NCBI GenBank assembly: GCA_008711295.1
Contig: VUYV01000123.1
Coordinates: forward strand, 144,014 to 208,013
Source of the DNA: Anarhynchus alexandrinus
Taxonomy: Eukaryota; Chordata; Aves; Charadriiformes; Charadriidae
Length of the DNA: 64,000 nt
Reading direction: 5' to 3'
Below, piece after piece: positions 1 through 13,300 of this stretch (its first letter is position 1; each line of letters begins with the position of its first letter). Made by a program: the position numbers and the translations under genes. The notes below the pieces were generated by a model. That model had not been told where the DNA came from. It made no database searches and worked only from the letters and a program-made list of their open reading frames with translations.

Positions 1-752
1 CACGCGCACATGCACACACACCCCCTGAGTCTTCTACCTTGGCCAAGCTGCAGATGATCCAACCTACTGGGATTTTGAGTCAACCGCTTTTTGATAAGTC
101 CTGCTCACATCTCCATGCCCCAGCGTGTCTCCAGCCCACACCCTCCTGACACCAGACTACCTGAGACATGCTCGACTGCAGGATAGGATGGGAAAGCTTC
201 TCGGGGGCAAGCGCTTTGAAAGGTTGCAGAGAAGGTGCTTTCTCACACCTCCCAGGCTGCTCAAAGGAAAGCTGTGCTCTTCCTTCCTTTTGGAAAAGGA
301 AGGGGGTGACCGGCTTAACTAATTAAAAACTGTTTGTTGTTTGTGAAATGAGTAGCACTGAAATGAATTATCAGTTAGCAGAGCTCATCTGTATATACTT
401 AAAAACTGTACGGTGGTTTCTTATCCCTGTCTGTACATGAAATGTAGCACCTTCAGGTGCCAGACCCTATGGCTGTGTCCCCACCAGGGGACCGTGACCT
501 TCCACTGCTGCATACTCTTTGGCATCCCCCAAACCTGCCTGCGAGCTCCCGCACCAGCCAGGTGCTTCACCATGCACGACCTTCTCTCTTTTAGGGCAGG
601 AGCAAAAAGGCATGTTTAGTCATATTCTCTACTGTCTTATCTCCTCACCTCCTCAACAGACAGAAGTGGTGACAGTCTTAAAGCTCTATGGGAAATGCGT
701 GTGGATTGACAGAGCTGAGAGCTGAAAGCATTGGTGGGAGAGTGAGCAGCAA
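1..752. other. Noncoding flank, no gene recognised
   Basis: The first 25 bases are a degenerate CA-rich simple repeat. The rest is ordinary unique-looking sequence. Open frames of 65-68 codons exist at 125-322, 413-619 and 519-725, but they have no recognisable domain, overlap in different frames and are within chance expectation. Confidence 0.6.
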
Positions 753-970
753 AATCATAGAATCATAGAATTGTCTAGGTTGGAAGAGACCCTTGGGATC
801 ATCAAGTCCAACCATCTACCCTACTCTACAAAGTTCTCCCCTACACCATATCCCCCAACACCACATCTAAACGGCTCTTAAACACATCGAGGGATGGTGA
901 CTCAACCACCTCCCTGGGCAGCCTATTCCAATGCCCGACCACTCTTTCTGTGAAAAATTCTTTCCGAATG
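753..970 (-). mobile_element. CR1 LINE 3' fragment, antisense
   Basis: The plus strand opens with AATCATAGAATCATAG, the reverse complement of the 8-bp repeat tail that ends avian CR1 elements, followed by the usual GGTTGGAAGAGACCC and TCATCAAGTCCAACC blocks. The element therefore lies on the minus strand with its 3' end at about 753. The minus-strand frame 841-1041 contains residues such as [20 protein letters not shown], which correspond to the C-terminal tail of the CR1 ORF2 (endonuclease/reverse transcriptase) protein. Only that tail and the 3' UTR remain. Similarity stops near 970, so this is a short 5'-truncated copy of about 220 bp, the usual outcome of CR1 target-primed insertion. It is not an active element. 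The 5' limit is approximate to about 20 bases. Confidence 0.93.
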
Positions 971-2850
971 GGGAGACAGCAAAGCGGGATGGCTGGGTTT
1001 GAGTGGCTAGGAAGGTGAGGATGGGGTTGGTGTCTCCCCATAAGGAGGCTGAGTAGGGCTGGGCAGCTGCCCTTGCACCTGGGGGCTGGAGGTGGCTACT
1101 GGCCACCTGTGGGAGCCCTACACAGTAGGGCACAATCATCAGTTTCTGCATCATCTGCAAAATAAAGCATAAGTTTTGCCCAGTGTACGGCCTGAGAAAC
1201 CTTTAAAATTACTTGAGAGAAGAATAAAAGCAATTAGCAAAATATGTGGTTAGAACCAAGGCACTTTCCGCTGATTTTTTTTTCCTAAATGTTTATTTTG
1301 TAAGTGGAGTGAACAGTGTGTAGTAAAAAAAATTAAATAATTGAGAAAAGTTTTCCTTGGCAAAAAGAAAGCATTTTATAAGCAGCAGAAGATGAAATGT
1401 CAAGGCAGCTGTTGGATTGCAGTCGCTATGGCAATCATAACACAACACTTTGATTAGTTAGGCACACGGCGGAGTCCCTGGGTAAGAGTCCGGGGGTGGC
1501 GGTGGTGAAGGGCAGGTTACTGTTTTTTCGAGGAAGTTTTAAAAACTCAATGCAGAGAAGGATCTGTCCTTTTTAAAGGACAATGTAAGCCGAGTTTTCT
1601 GCTAAAATGTATTTGTGCACACATTTTGGCACTTTAAAAAAAAAAGCCCATCTTAAAATTAGTAACATTCAGGTGCTTTTTGCTAAAATAATGTTTGCGG
1701 GACAGAAGGGTGATTCCCTTAAAATGGTGTCTGAGCATCTTATGTCTTTCATGTATTTCTATTCACAACACCCCTGTGGAACAAGGAAGTCTTTTATTCC
1801 CATTTTTTCTTGTGGGGACAAGAAACCAGAATGGCGATGGTGTGGATTCATGAGAAAACGCAGGTGTTTGGACACTGTATCACCTAACACCGGCACATCC
1901 AAACTACCTGTCTCGTGAGTTAGGCTCATCCATGTCTCCATGTGTTCAGATTTTTCACAGCAGCATGAAACAAACACGTTGGAAGCAAGGCAGAACTTCC
2001 TTTCCGTTTCCTCCCGCTCTCCTCCACTTCCCACAGACCAGAACTGAGCCTTAAATACTGTGTTATTGATTAGAAGTGGACATTCCTTCCGGTTCGTCTT
2101 TTGAAAGGGAGGGAAGAGGGTAGGTCAGTTTTGAAGAAAAGACCTGACTTCCCAGCTTCAGTAGTGGGTTGAGACCTGGGAAAACCTCCTGGTGGAGCTG
2201 AGCACGGGTATGTCTGGTTGGAGTTCGCATCAGGATGTTCCCTGCTGCCTCTCTGCAAACAAGGACATTTCAACTCCGTATTTGTGGTTTCTCTTCACAC
2301 CTTTTGTCTGTTGTGTTTATTTTGACTAGAAACTCCTTCGTGGGATGGTGAGGGGGGGCAGAGGCTTCTGTGGCATGTGTGCACAGCACAGTATGCCTCT
2401 GAGGCGATTTGGATGCTGTAAGTACACATTGCCAATGCAAACAGTACAAATAATGTTACGTATTCTTTCAAAGTGTTGAAATACATGAATTACCCAGGAT
2501 GACACATCACCTGTTTATCCTTTTGTCTCTCTGAAAAAGACAAATCAAGATCAACTCTTTTTTTTTTTTTTTCTTTTTTATATTGCATGGGGAACCTTGA
2601 ACAGGAATGATAATCCTGTGTCTTGTACCAGGCTTCCCCAAGACAGATTTTCTTACCTCTTTCAGAGCTGCTGCTGAATTTGTGCGGTGGTCAGAAGTTA
2701 GGGGTGTTAAAATCAATCCCTTCTCCATTCTGTTTCTCAATTAAAAATCTCCTCTCGCCTTTGTGAGTTCAGGGATTAATCCCTTCTTTCAGCTCCCACT
2801 GTTTTTCCTGGGCAGCAGCTGGCTCCCTACGCCGTGGCCACGGCAGCCCT
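971..2850. other. Unique noncoding sequence
   Basis: No gene is recognised. A moderately GC-rich stretch (about 980-1130) abuts the CR1 truncation point, and the rest is AT-rich. Frames at 1607-1918 (+) and 1759-2034 (-) reach 91-103 codons but overlap on opposite strands and show no domain. A T-rich tract lies at about 2558-2580. Confidence 0.55.
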
Positions 2851-2895
2851 AACACCCTCATCCCCAACACCCTCATCCCCAACACCCTCATCCCG
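2851..2895. repeat. 15-bp minisatellite, three units
   Basis: Three consecutive 15-bp copies of AACACCCTCATCCCC occupy 2851-2865, 2866-2880 and 2881-2895; the last differs at its final base. Read on the minus strand the repeat encodes an artificial Asp-Glu-Gly-Val-Gly series in the frame 2827-3066, which is best explained by the repeat and not by a protein. Copy number is likely to vary between individuals. Confidence 0.9.
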
Positions 2896-5800
2896 GGGAG
2901 CCCCATCCCCAGCGCAGCCCCTCACTGGTGCGCAGACTTCTCTGGTTTGACTGCACGGATCGGCTTGCAGGACAGAGACCTCGGCGCACAGCCTGAAAAG
3001 CCATTTCAGCCTGAGAAGTGCCGGAGTACTACAGCAATGTAAAGCAATACCCAAACAAACCCACAAAACCTAGAAGGGAAGAGATTTAAGTCCTGTAATT
3101 GCCCTAAGCTTTGCTAATTGTGAGACCACCAGCCGTGATAAAGGAAATTGATTTCATCAGTTGTCAGTCATCCTCCTTTTATTAATGATCAGAAGTTCAC
3201 GTCTCCTCCAGGCAGGGCAAAGTCCTGCTCTGCTCTGCTCCTCTCTGTCATGCTGAAAGCTTTGGCTATGGCAAACGCGCGCGTGTTACGCGGGGAGTTT
3301 TGTCTCTCCCCGGTGGATTCTCTTGCTGGGATCATGCTGAGACGAGTGCTTGTCCTGACAACATCACTTGGAAGTTTCTTGTCAGGCTTGTTCCTTCGTC
3401 CCTTTGCTTACTAACTGATATATTTGACTTCTCGGGCAGAATTTGTCTGTGCTGTGGCTAAACTGGTTTCTGTTAGAAACAGCTCGGCAGCTGCATCACC
3501 CTGAGAGGGTGTTTCTAAGTATGATGGGTAATACAGAGATGCAGGATTCTCACTGATTCTAAGGAAGAAAAAAAAAAGCATGCTTCTTTCAGTTTTACAT
3601 GAAATTGAATTAAAATTAGCCATACTGCTGGTTAAGATTTTCATTTGAAAATACAGCAGGGAACGTTCCTCTCCACCTCCCCTTTACTCCAGTGCAAAAG
3701 TAACTCTTAAAAAAGCTGTTGAAAGGTGGAATTTTATCAGAAGTGAACTTGAAATTTTGCTGGCTGCGTATCCATCAATTCTTGCTTGTTAGGGTTTTAG
3801 TTTCAGGTAGATGTGTATTGACAAGCCTTGGTACTGCTCTTGGAAAAATGAGAGAGCTCTTGAAAATAATCAGAAAAGAATGAAAAAGAAAACCAGAACA
3901 GGCATGTCCTTTTCCCTCTTCATTCTAAGCAAATGGTTCTGGCAGTGCTTTTCCAGCAGTGCTGACTAGATCTCTACAGAGGAAAAAGCTGTACCAGACT
4001 TTCAAGCTGTCAGCACTGAACTTGATTCTCAGTAGAAATGGATCATTTTAAAATTTGTTGAAGGAACACTGTGGAAAAAAAAAAAAAATGTTTGGAGGCC
4101 ATATGAGAGGTTTTGCTTAAATGTTGATTTTTGGTTTGCCTCTTTCTGTCTACTGTATTCAGACTTGTCCATCTAAGGGTCAGACACCTGCAGTAGGGCA
4201 CAGGAACCCCAGCCCTGCAGTCTGACACAAAAACTGGTACCGCGGTATACAAGTGCTGCATTTCATCAGCGTTCCCATGAAGAATCATGGGGAAATGCAT
4301 CTTTAGTGCTTCAAGCAAAAACACTGTGGACTCTGGAATGGGAGAATGACAGGAGGGGAACGAAAGTATAAAGTGGAGCCTTGGGATCCACACTGACTGT
4401 ACAGTACCATTTGTTAATTTTGCACATTAAATAGACTTGTGAATTCAGTACCTTGTGAGGTATTTGTCTCATGAAGTTCCAGTGTCTTGGAGAATCTTGA
4501 CATCTTTTAAAGTCACATTTGCATTACGACTGTTCAAGTAAAAATGTAACTTTTATGAAAAAAAAAAAAATATATATATATGAAGGAAATAGAAGATATG
4601 CTCCAGAAATGGGAAACAGGATGGGGAACTAGTGAGCTGGGGTAGAAGAGATGAGGGTTAGTAGGTGGAAAGGAAATTTTGCAGAAGGATAGTAGGAGTG
4701 GAAGATGGCAGAGAGGAGAAGTGGAATGGGAGGAATTAGAAGGCAGGTGCCTGGGTACAAAACCTCGCTGGAGCCCAGCCTTGAAGGAGAGCTGGGTCTG
4801 CAGAAAACACCTACACCCTCAACGCACAAAGGAGGTTGTGCAACAACTTGAGTCCTGTGTTTGCTTCAGCAGCAAACACGTGTCTCAAAGGTACCCACCA
4901 AAGGAAAGAAAAAGGGGAATGGAGTGCTGCCCTCTGTGGTGTGCAGAAAGCTTCTCCAGAAAGCCCACGAGTGCTGCGCAGTGCCAGGAGTGCTGCGACA
5001 AGACGGAGAACACTTCTTCTTGCACTTTCTCATCACTCTGTGACCTTGATACATTTTATTATTTTAAACACTTAATTGTGTTATTTAAAACCTCTTATAA
5101 TTACTCAGTTCTCTAGAGGCATACTTAGGGCTTTTGCATAACAGCCCTGGGTAGAGCCTGAAGCAATTATTGAGGAAATCCTGTGAAATGCTATATTGTA
5201 GAAGCACTCTATGGGTTAGTTATAGCATAATAACTATAGGAACATATATAACTTGCTAGCTTACTGCCTCTTCATACCTGCAGCAGGAAACAACACTTTC
5301 AAAGGGGCCATAAAAGGGACAGCATTGAGTCCCTGTCAGAACTGTCTTGCTCCGCAGTCACTACCTGAGCATTCCTCTCTACCCGAGGCAATGCCTAGCA
5401 GTTCTGGAGTCCAACTGGGATGCAGACAGCCAGAGGTCAGGGAACAGAAAAGTCAGTTGTTACCATTGCTAGGTGACTCTTTGGGTTGAATTGATATTTA
5501 TTTGCTGTTTAGATACAATTGAAACAGATGTGACAATTGAGATCGATGCGCTAAAAAGTAACAAACCAAATATTACAAGCCATTTCCAGCCTTTTTTTTT
5601 GTTTTCATCTCCACTTTGGGATATGCGGCATCGTTTCTTCTCTCTGTAAAGTTCTTGTGGGACTTCCCGCTGTTGCGACTATTTTAAAGATTTTTCTTTG
5701 TTCTGTTGTAAAAAGTTGAAGTGCTGTGAAGCAAGTACAGCGCCTGAGTGCAGGCAGCTTGCTGTGACTCTGCCTCTATGGAAGTGCTACCTCTTACAGG

Positions 5801-6653
5801 GAAGGAGCCTGGTGTCCATTTGAAGAACATCCATGGGGGAAGGCAGATATTTTTAGAGGCACCCCTCCGGCAGTGAGCTGCTCATTGCCAGTTTATCTCT
5901 ATGTTTAAGCAGTAATCAAGCTCTTCCGCTCTCAGTTGGTGTTTCACAGTAATTTTGTCCTATACAGGCTCCAGATTAGATGAAGGCAGCTGCGTACATT
6001 TGATCAGACTCTCACATCAGCTGAATTCTGACAGGCTGGCACTGTCCTGTTTTTAGCACCGTCCTTCATGCATACAAATATTCTGGCATGAGGGTTTCCT
6101 AAACTGCACGGCTGAGGCTGACCAGCATGAGAACCCTGCTACTGCGGAGAATGAATAAGTGCCTTGCCTACAAGGTTCAGGCTATTTTGTTTCCCATTTA
6201 GGTCGCTGCGCTGGAAACGCGATACGTCCAGTTAATCTTCAACGGGCGATCTCAGACGTTATAGATCCACTTATACCTTGTGATGAATTACTTCAGTGTT
6301 TGGCAAATATTAAATAACATTTTTTTTGTTGACATGGAAGTGTGACCTGCAGGCTGCAGCTGGTCCCAGTGTTTGGTGCTGTTTGTGTCCCGCCGTCTGG
6401 CTCTTCCTCCCTCTGTTCTCCCGCTATTGAGACGCAGCTGGTTTACGTCCGTCACAATCAATGGAAGGACATTTCCGAGCTGGTAATTGCTGAGAGGATC
6501 CGGTGCTGATGGCTTCTGGAGCTGCCAATCCGGGGAGCAGCTTTTGGCTCCTGCTGCGTACAGTATGTCTGCAGTTTGACCATTTATCTCACTTTACATA
6601 CTTGAACTGAAAGAAAGGTTTGTGCAAGCACTTGCTGCTCATTCCCTGGCATG
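2896..6653. other. Unique noncoding sequence with purine-rich tract
   Basis: No gene is recognised. A small CpG cluster with a CGCGCGCG core lies at about 3275-3295 inside an 88-codon plus-strand frame without any recognised domain. From about 4600 to 4745 the plus strand is strongly purine-rich (GA-rich). The overlapping 145-codon frame (4679-5116) begins at TTG, has biased composition from the purine tract and runs into AT-rich sequence, so I do not call it. The part 6190-6560 is relatively GC-rich and low in simple repeats and could be a conserved noncoding element, which I cannot test. Confidence 0.5.
4558..4581. repeat. A-tract followed by (TA)n
   Basis: A run of 13 A residues passes directly into TATATATATA. 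It is an ordinary microsatellite-like tract. Confidence 0.85.
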
Positions 6654-6700
6654 TCTTTCTCCCCCTCGTCCCCTCCCTCCCTCCTTCCCTCCCTCTCTTG
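6654..6700. repeat. CT-rich low-complexity tract
   Basis: Plus-strand pyrimidine run made of CCCTCC and TTCCCTCCC units. It is a homopurine/homopyrimidine tract with triplex (H-DNA) potential. Confidence 0.8.
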
Positions 6701-7343
6701 TGTGTTATCAGCTTTTGCAACAGCGCTAAAATGTGTCAAATAAGGTGAATGCTGTTGTCTAGTTCTGAAGTAATGCTTCACAGTGACTTCATTCAAAATA
6801 CGACTTTGAAATAATCGCTGGTTCACAACTATGGGAAAAAAAAAATTGATTATACTGGCTACATACTAACTGAGTGTTGTAGGCCCAAACAGTCAAACTT
6901 TGGTGTTTAAATACAGCTGCATAAAATGTATTAAGGCATTTTCATAGGTGTTTCTAAGCTCAAAAGCTGATGAAGACTCTGAGATACAGAAGGTGGAAGA
7001 ACAAGGAAATCAGGCTGTTGCTGCAGGTGGTCGAATCGCTCCGTTCAAGATATCAGATGATAAAAATATTGAGTGGGATCCAGTCTGCAAAATCCTGCTT
7101 GTGCTGGGACTTAGGTTCCTAAAAGCCATTCAATTTCCAGTCTTGCTTAATCCTGTGGGAATCTAAATTCACTAAGCCACTAAGCCTCACTACCTAGTTG
7201 AAAGCTCCTTTGGTTCCTGGTTTTATTCACCTGCAAATGCTCAGATTGCTGTTGCTAGGAAATGGGTGTCTGTCTGTCATCTAAAGCAGTTTGGGATTCA
7301 AGCTGAGGAGGACAGGCACTCAAATACTGCCCAAGCCCCTTGG

Positions 7344-7365
7344 AAAAAAAAAAAAAAAAAAAAAA

Positions 7366-7396
<31 letters not shown>
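7344..7396. repeat. 53-nt poly-A tract with a single C
   Basis: An A-run extends from 7344 to 7396, interrupted only by C at 7366. No flanking duplication or recognisable upstream gene copy was found, so it cannot be assigned to a retroposed mRNA. The open frames running through it on the minus strand (long Phe runs) are artefacts. Confidence 0.92.
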
Positions 7397-7398
<2 letters not shown>

Positions 7399-10300
7399 AA
7401 AATGAGATTTCGTCAAAGCAATGATTACTTTCATTTGACATAATGACACTGCCCATGTGTTGCTGATTAGCTGGGTGTCTAGCACGCTGACAGAAGAAGG
7501 GAGATGCTGGGCAGTTAGCACACTGACAGAAAACTGACAACAGAAGACAAAAACTATTTAGCATCTTTCTTTCATCCAAAGAGCATGTGGAACCCTTATA
7601 GCTCTTAGTGGAGCCCAGCTGGACCCAGCTAATTGCGGCATGCGCCCTCTTTATATTAGATTATCAGTGGATAAACAAGAAAAACTGCCTTGGGAGCAGG
7701 GGTCAGAATAGTAGGTATCTACCCTTTCCCCTTCAATTTCTCAATTTTATATAAAGCTACACAGAAATTTTATTGAAGAAAGCTGCTGAAATAAAAATGT
7801 TACCCTTTCCCCTTGCCTTGCCTTGCCTTCCCTTCTTCTCATTCTCAGTCCTGTTCATTTCCTTTGTTTAATCTGTTTTGACTTTAACCGGTTGCTACTC
7901 TCCATCACAACTTTCGTGGCGCTGCTCTCTCCTCTGCTGGCCGACGTGTGTGTGTTTGTACAGGGAGGAATGCTGTCTTCCTGCTTTGGCATCTTCTTTG
8001 TTTAGCTCACCTGTTGGTCAAGACTGTTCACATCCGTTTGCTTCTCAGGCTCCATGGAGACTGCATATATATCCAAAGTGAGGTGACAAAGACATCATAA
8101 AAAGGTGTGTTTGCTTCAAGACACATATTGAGAAATTTCTGATAAGTAGGCACCAAGTAAGTGGAAGTAAACATCCTCCTAACTCTACAGGATAAAGAAA
8201 GTTCACAATAATCTCTCTTGTTTCTTATCTCGTGCCTTCAATGAGGTGTCACCAGATGGCAAGAACTGCAGCGAACCCCCACATCCTATTTTTCTCCTCC
8301 CCGTTTTTGTCATCGGTCTGCTATATCGGATCTGTACTAGGTGAAGGATGGAGAACATCAGCTTTTCTTTACAAAAGACGGAGGTTAAATAGCTACTACA
8401 CCGATCTGCAGAAGCCTTAGTCTATGTATGCCAGACTCCTCTGTCTGGCTGTGTTCTGCTGCACATATAACTAGTATGGCATGGTATTTGGAGGAAGGAA
8501 AAAGAGGGTCGCAGTCTGTTCCCCTCTTTTACACTCCACACCTGGGTGTGCACAACTCAGTTTTGCAAGAATGAGCCCCAGAAGGCAGGACATCAGCTCA
8601 GGGTTGCATCTCGTCTGGCTATAGAAATCCATTCCCAATTCAGTTCCTTGCACATGGAAAAAAAGAAAAAAAAAAATTTGGAATGAATTTCTGGCTCAAA
8701 ACTGCTTAGTTACTGAAATGTGGCAGAACAATATGGAAGGTTATTTGAGATTAATTTGACAAGTGAAGGAAATACTTCTGCGGAGCAATCAATTTCTAAT
8801 TATTATTCAATTGTGCGTATTAAAAATCTCTCTGAAAGCATATTCTTAAAGGGAAAGCTCTTCAAAACAACAGGACAAAATGTGTGAAAGACCTTTCATG
8901 CTGAGTTTTTAGCAGTGTCCGTCAGCTTTTTATGGCTGCAGATGACTACAAACAGAGCGTGACAGAGGAAATCAGGCCACAGCAGAGTATCAATGATAGC
9001 TAAACTGGTAGGCAAAAAGGCACACAGATAATTGGGAAAAATACTTGCCTTTTAAAAATGTAATGGAAATGTTGTGCTTTATTACTATTTTCAATAGGAC
9101 GGAGATGACTAGAATTTGGGAACCTTCAGTATGATCTAGGATGGCCCCGTTCCTAAAATTTTGCTGATTTTTTCAATAGAATTTTTTTTTCCTTAAGTTT
9201 TACAGGAGCAGGTGTTTAAGTAGAGGAAATATCGCAGAAAATACACTTACAGGATTTCCTACTGTCTATGACTTACCCAATGGAACAGAAATGTTTGCCT
9301 TTCTTTGCAAGATATGAAAACCATTAATTTAATATAAATTTTGAAAAAAAAACATTCTAAGGTTCATTCACAAGAAAGGTGAATAAAGAGACTTAAAAAA
9401 AGGAGACAAATGTCATTCAAGGTTTAAAAACTCCTGAACTGCAACACAATTCCACTGAATTTACTGTAGCTGATATTGTCCTTGAGAGAATCATTGTGTG
9501 TGTGTTCTTGTTCCAAAACAAACAAACCATGCACAAATAAGTGTGTGATGTATTTGTCTGTAGGTTAAAAGAATAAACCCCTTAAATGACAACACATGCA
9601 CAAAACTTCAATAATGATAAAGGAACTGTAGGAAGCGATCTTTCCATTTGTGCCACACAGCAGCAGGTGGATTCACCCATTTTAGCTCCTTAAGGGGGAA
9701 AAAAAAAAAAGAAAAAGCTCATTCAGAAAATTGTGCATTTTATTTTTATTTCCCAGGGTAAATAGTAGAAATCTATATCAAATACCAGATGTCTGTTGCA
9801 TTACAGCATTAAGGCCTAAACCCAAATATTTGAATGTTGTATGAACATTGGGATGTGAACGACTGAAGCTTCTTTGACCCTAGTGAATGAACACATAAGG
9901 CAAACGAGAGAATAGGCTGTGCCAACCATCACGCAGGGCTGAACCACGCAGAGATACTCAAAATGATAAAGGACACCTTCAGAACTAACTTGAAGTACTA
10001 ATTCTGTAGCAGATAAAGAGGATAAAAGGGAAATAATCACACATGAATGTGGGATTCAGGTTTGTCAAATTCAGTCACAATATTCCTTGGCAATGGCTTT
10101 ATGTGTTAAGGAAACAGTGCATTCACTGCAAGCTTTAGACATTAACAAATACATATTTTTTAAATCCATAGTCCTTGTAGTTCTTGTCTTGCATCTAAGA
10201 TTGCAGGACAGAGAATTAAAATACTGTTAATTCAGAGCTATGAATCTTTGTATCAGAGAGGATGTAACTAACAATTACATAACACATGATTACATAGCCT

Positions 10301-13300
10301 CATAGGGCAGCTTGGCTACGCTCATTTCACATATCCTTTGGTACCTCTGAGATCATCCTTTGGATTTATCAGAGACCCTGGTGAAAGATTTGGGCAGAGA
10401 GGAGTGAAGACTCCAAAATGTAAATAACATCCAAGGGAAAATACTGGCAAAGAGCAGATTAAAAAAAATAGCTGTACTGGGTAGTACCAAAGGTCTTTTT
10501 ATCCCAGTTTTCTCTCTCCTGTGAATGTATGAATACATTTGCTCTGTTGGTCTTTCTCTCATAAATTAATAGCTACTGTTTGTGATGCTGGTGTATCTGG
10601 GGTGAGGATGAGGAAGACTAAGGTCCTTCAGGACTCCATTAGCTCCTCTGCCACCCCCTGCCACATGTCACCCAGTCCTTGGTGGCTGTGTGACCCTACA
10701 TCTTCCCTCTCTTCCCAAGAAATATTGTAACATAGATTAGCTACCTACCACTGATTTTACTACCACATGTCACAACATGATTTTGGGGTACAACTTGTCA
10801 TCTGATACAGTGAGGGTGGCTGTGCGTCTGTCACTTGACCAGACACAGATGGTGGTCTGTCCAGTCCTCCAGTTCCCATCACCCCATCATCTTGTTCAGA
10901 AGTTAAATGTGCAGTAAATTAATTTCTTGGAGAGTTATCAAGATTTTCTTGACAGAGGCTTCACAGATAAATTTGGGTGACCACATGCTGGGAAGAAAAT
11001 TGGATTATGCTCTCTTCAACTTCCATATTTCTGGAGTCAGGAAACACGCCTTCTCTTCTAAAACAAAAATGGCTAAATTATAAGGTTCTTGGTCAAGTTC
11101 CATAAGTTTCTGCAAATAGGTTTTATGTTTTGTTTGACGTGTTCATGAATTTGCATCTATGTCCCAAGCACTAAGTGGCTGCTTCCCTCATATTCCTGTT
11201 GTATAAGAAACTGAGCTGTTGCTGAAGGTGGTTTCTGATCCTATACTAAGAGTGGTTTGCCTTATATACATTAATTTTAGCATTACTTCTCATTAACAGT
11301 TTAGCAAGCCTATTTATTGTCCAGTGTCAACAACAGTGTTTCATCCTAAAAATTTAAAATACAGCACATACTATATACTTCACTGTTCTTTATCATAACA
11401 CTACACATTCCTCCAATACTGCATGGCTACGTCTCTTATTTATATGAGAAAAAGCTAAAAAAATACTCTCTAGTCTACCAAAGCAGTACTTTGAACCCTT
11501 ACCCCAACTTTAAAGTGCTTTGAGTCACATCTCTGACATGTCAGCAAAGAAGTAGAAAATACTACTTGGGAGGTACATTTAGTTTGCAAAATTCTTTAAA
11601 ACTCAAGCAGTGAGAAAAGGCTGATTCTCTGATTACTGTGTTCACGAGGTGAAATCAAACCACATCTAAATGGCAGGTGAAATCTTATTATTCATACCAA
11701 GCAGTGAAATCTCTGACTGTTCCCTTTGCATTTTTTTTCACTTTGGTTAGTAGGTGCAAAACAGTTCCTGATCAAAGGTTTGAGAAATAAGATTTTTACA
11801 TTAAAAACATCTACAGATTCTCACGATTTTGTGGGTTATTTTGCTCAACTTTCCTTTTTCATTTTCTTTTTCCCCCCACAAAATTAGCCCCATGAATGTA
11901 ATTCTCAAAACAGAAGTTAACATTTCTTACAGTCAGATGACTGCTGGAAAAGAACATAATGTGTCATAAACTAAATATTTCATTTGTTATGCCCTGAAAT
12001 ACAGCATCTCACCTGCTTGACTAAAATAAATCATTAACACCATGAGTTCATAAATAACTTGAATAACATCCTTTCTAAGAGTATTTTTGATATAGTCCAG
12101 TCAGGCTGAATTCAAAACATTCCTATGGCTCTAAAAATATACATACTCGTGGTTTCTCCTGTTACAAATTGGTTATTACACTTGATACTAAAGTCCACAC
12201 ACTAGCAGCTCCAACATGGAATTTTCTAACACATTTGTTTATCTTCGGCTCAGATTTAGACACAATAACACTGGTTAATAACTGCCCAGTTGTGCTAGCT
12301 TTCTAAAATACATAGAGCATTTGCTGTCCTGTGCTATGATAACAAAAAAAAAATAAAAATAGTAGTAACATTGATTAATCTGATGGTGATGGGGTTAGAC
12401 TGTACAATTCAGTGAACTCTTCATGAATATGCTTCTTTACATTTTGGTGGCTTAAACCCATTTTCTTCTTTGCTATTAAGGTCTGTTTCATCCATTGCAT
12501 ACCATAATTGCATACCTATTTCCAGAAAACTTCCTTCAGAATTATAAGAGCTGTGATTTCCATTATTTCATTTTGCAAAGAAAAACCAAACAGAAATAGA
12601 TGTGAAAGTTTATCTTGACTTTTTTTTTTCTCCCCAGCATGGATGAATACAGTTAGAGCCTACCTCTCTTCTTAAACATGTTTTCAACTTGCTCAGTGTA
12701 ATAGCTTCACAGTGTGAGTCCTTGACTGGCAAAATAACAGGTATTACCTAGTATTTTCATTAAGTTTTTTCTTCTTTCTGTTTTTCTTCTAAGAGCACTG
12801 AAAACTTTGTGATCTGGGAAAAAAAGAAAAATAAAAGTGTTTGTGGATCTTTGGTTACAGGAAGAAGCCTGGGAACTTCCAATTCAGTTCCCATTAAAAA
12901 AAAAGCAATGAGTATGAAAGCTTTAATTGGACACTTACTCGAAGGATAGCCCGTGTTTAAATGGTACAGTGTACAGCCATATCAAAGCAATTCAGAGTCA
13001 CTAGCTGGAGAATAATGGGCCATTTAAGCTCTTCAGAAGTGAATTGATCACTCCTGAGTGAAAACGGTTTGCAAGCTGTTTCATTGGCATTGGAAATGAT
13101 GAACCTACTGTCTTATAAATGTGTTTCCTATATCCCTGCTCCTTTACAGGTGCTATACCTAGTGAAACACAGAAATAACAATAACTAGAAATTATGACTG
13201 AGAGTTCAACAGAATTATAAATGACCTGTTTTCCCTTTCCGCATCCCCTCTGGGACAAGAGGCAGCCTGTGGTGTGTCTGATTTTGGACTTTGCACACAT

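Noticed and set aside
4679..5116. 145-codon plus-strand frame
   Set aside because: It starts at TTG, its first third is low-complexity purine-rich sequence, and no domain or splice context supports it.
7255..7579. Frames with long phenylalanine runs
   Set aside because: They are translations of the poly-A tract on the opposite strand.
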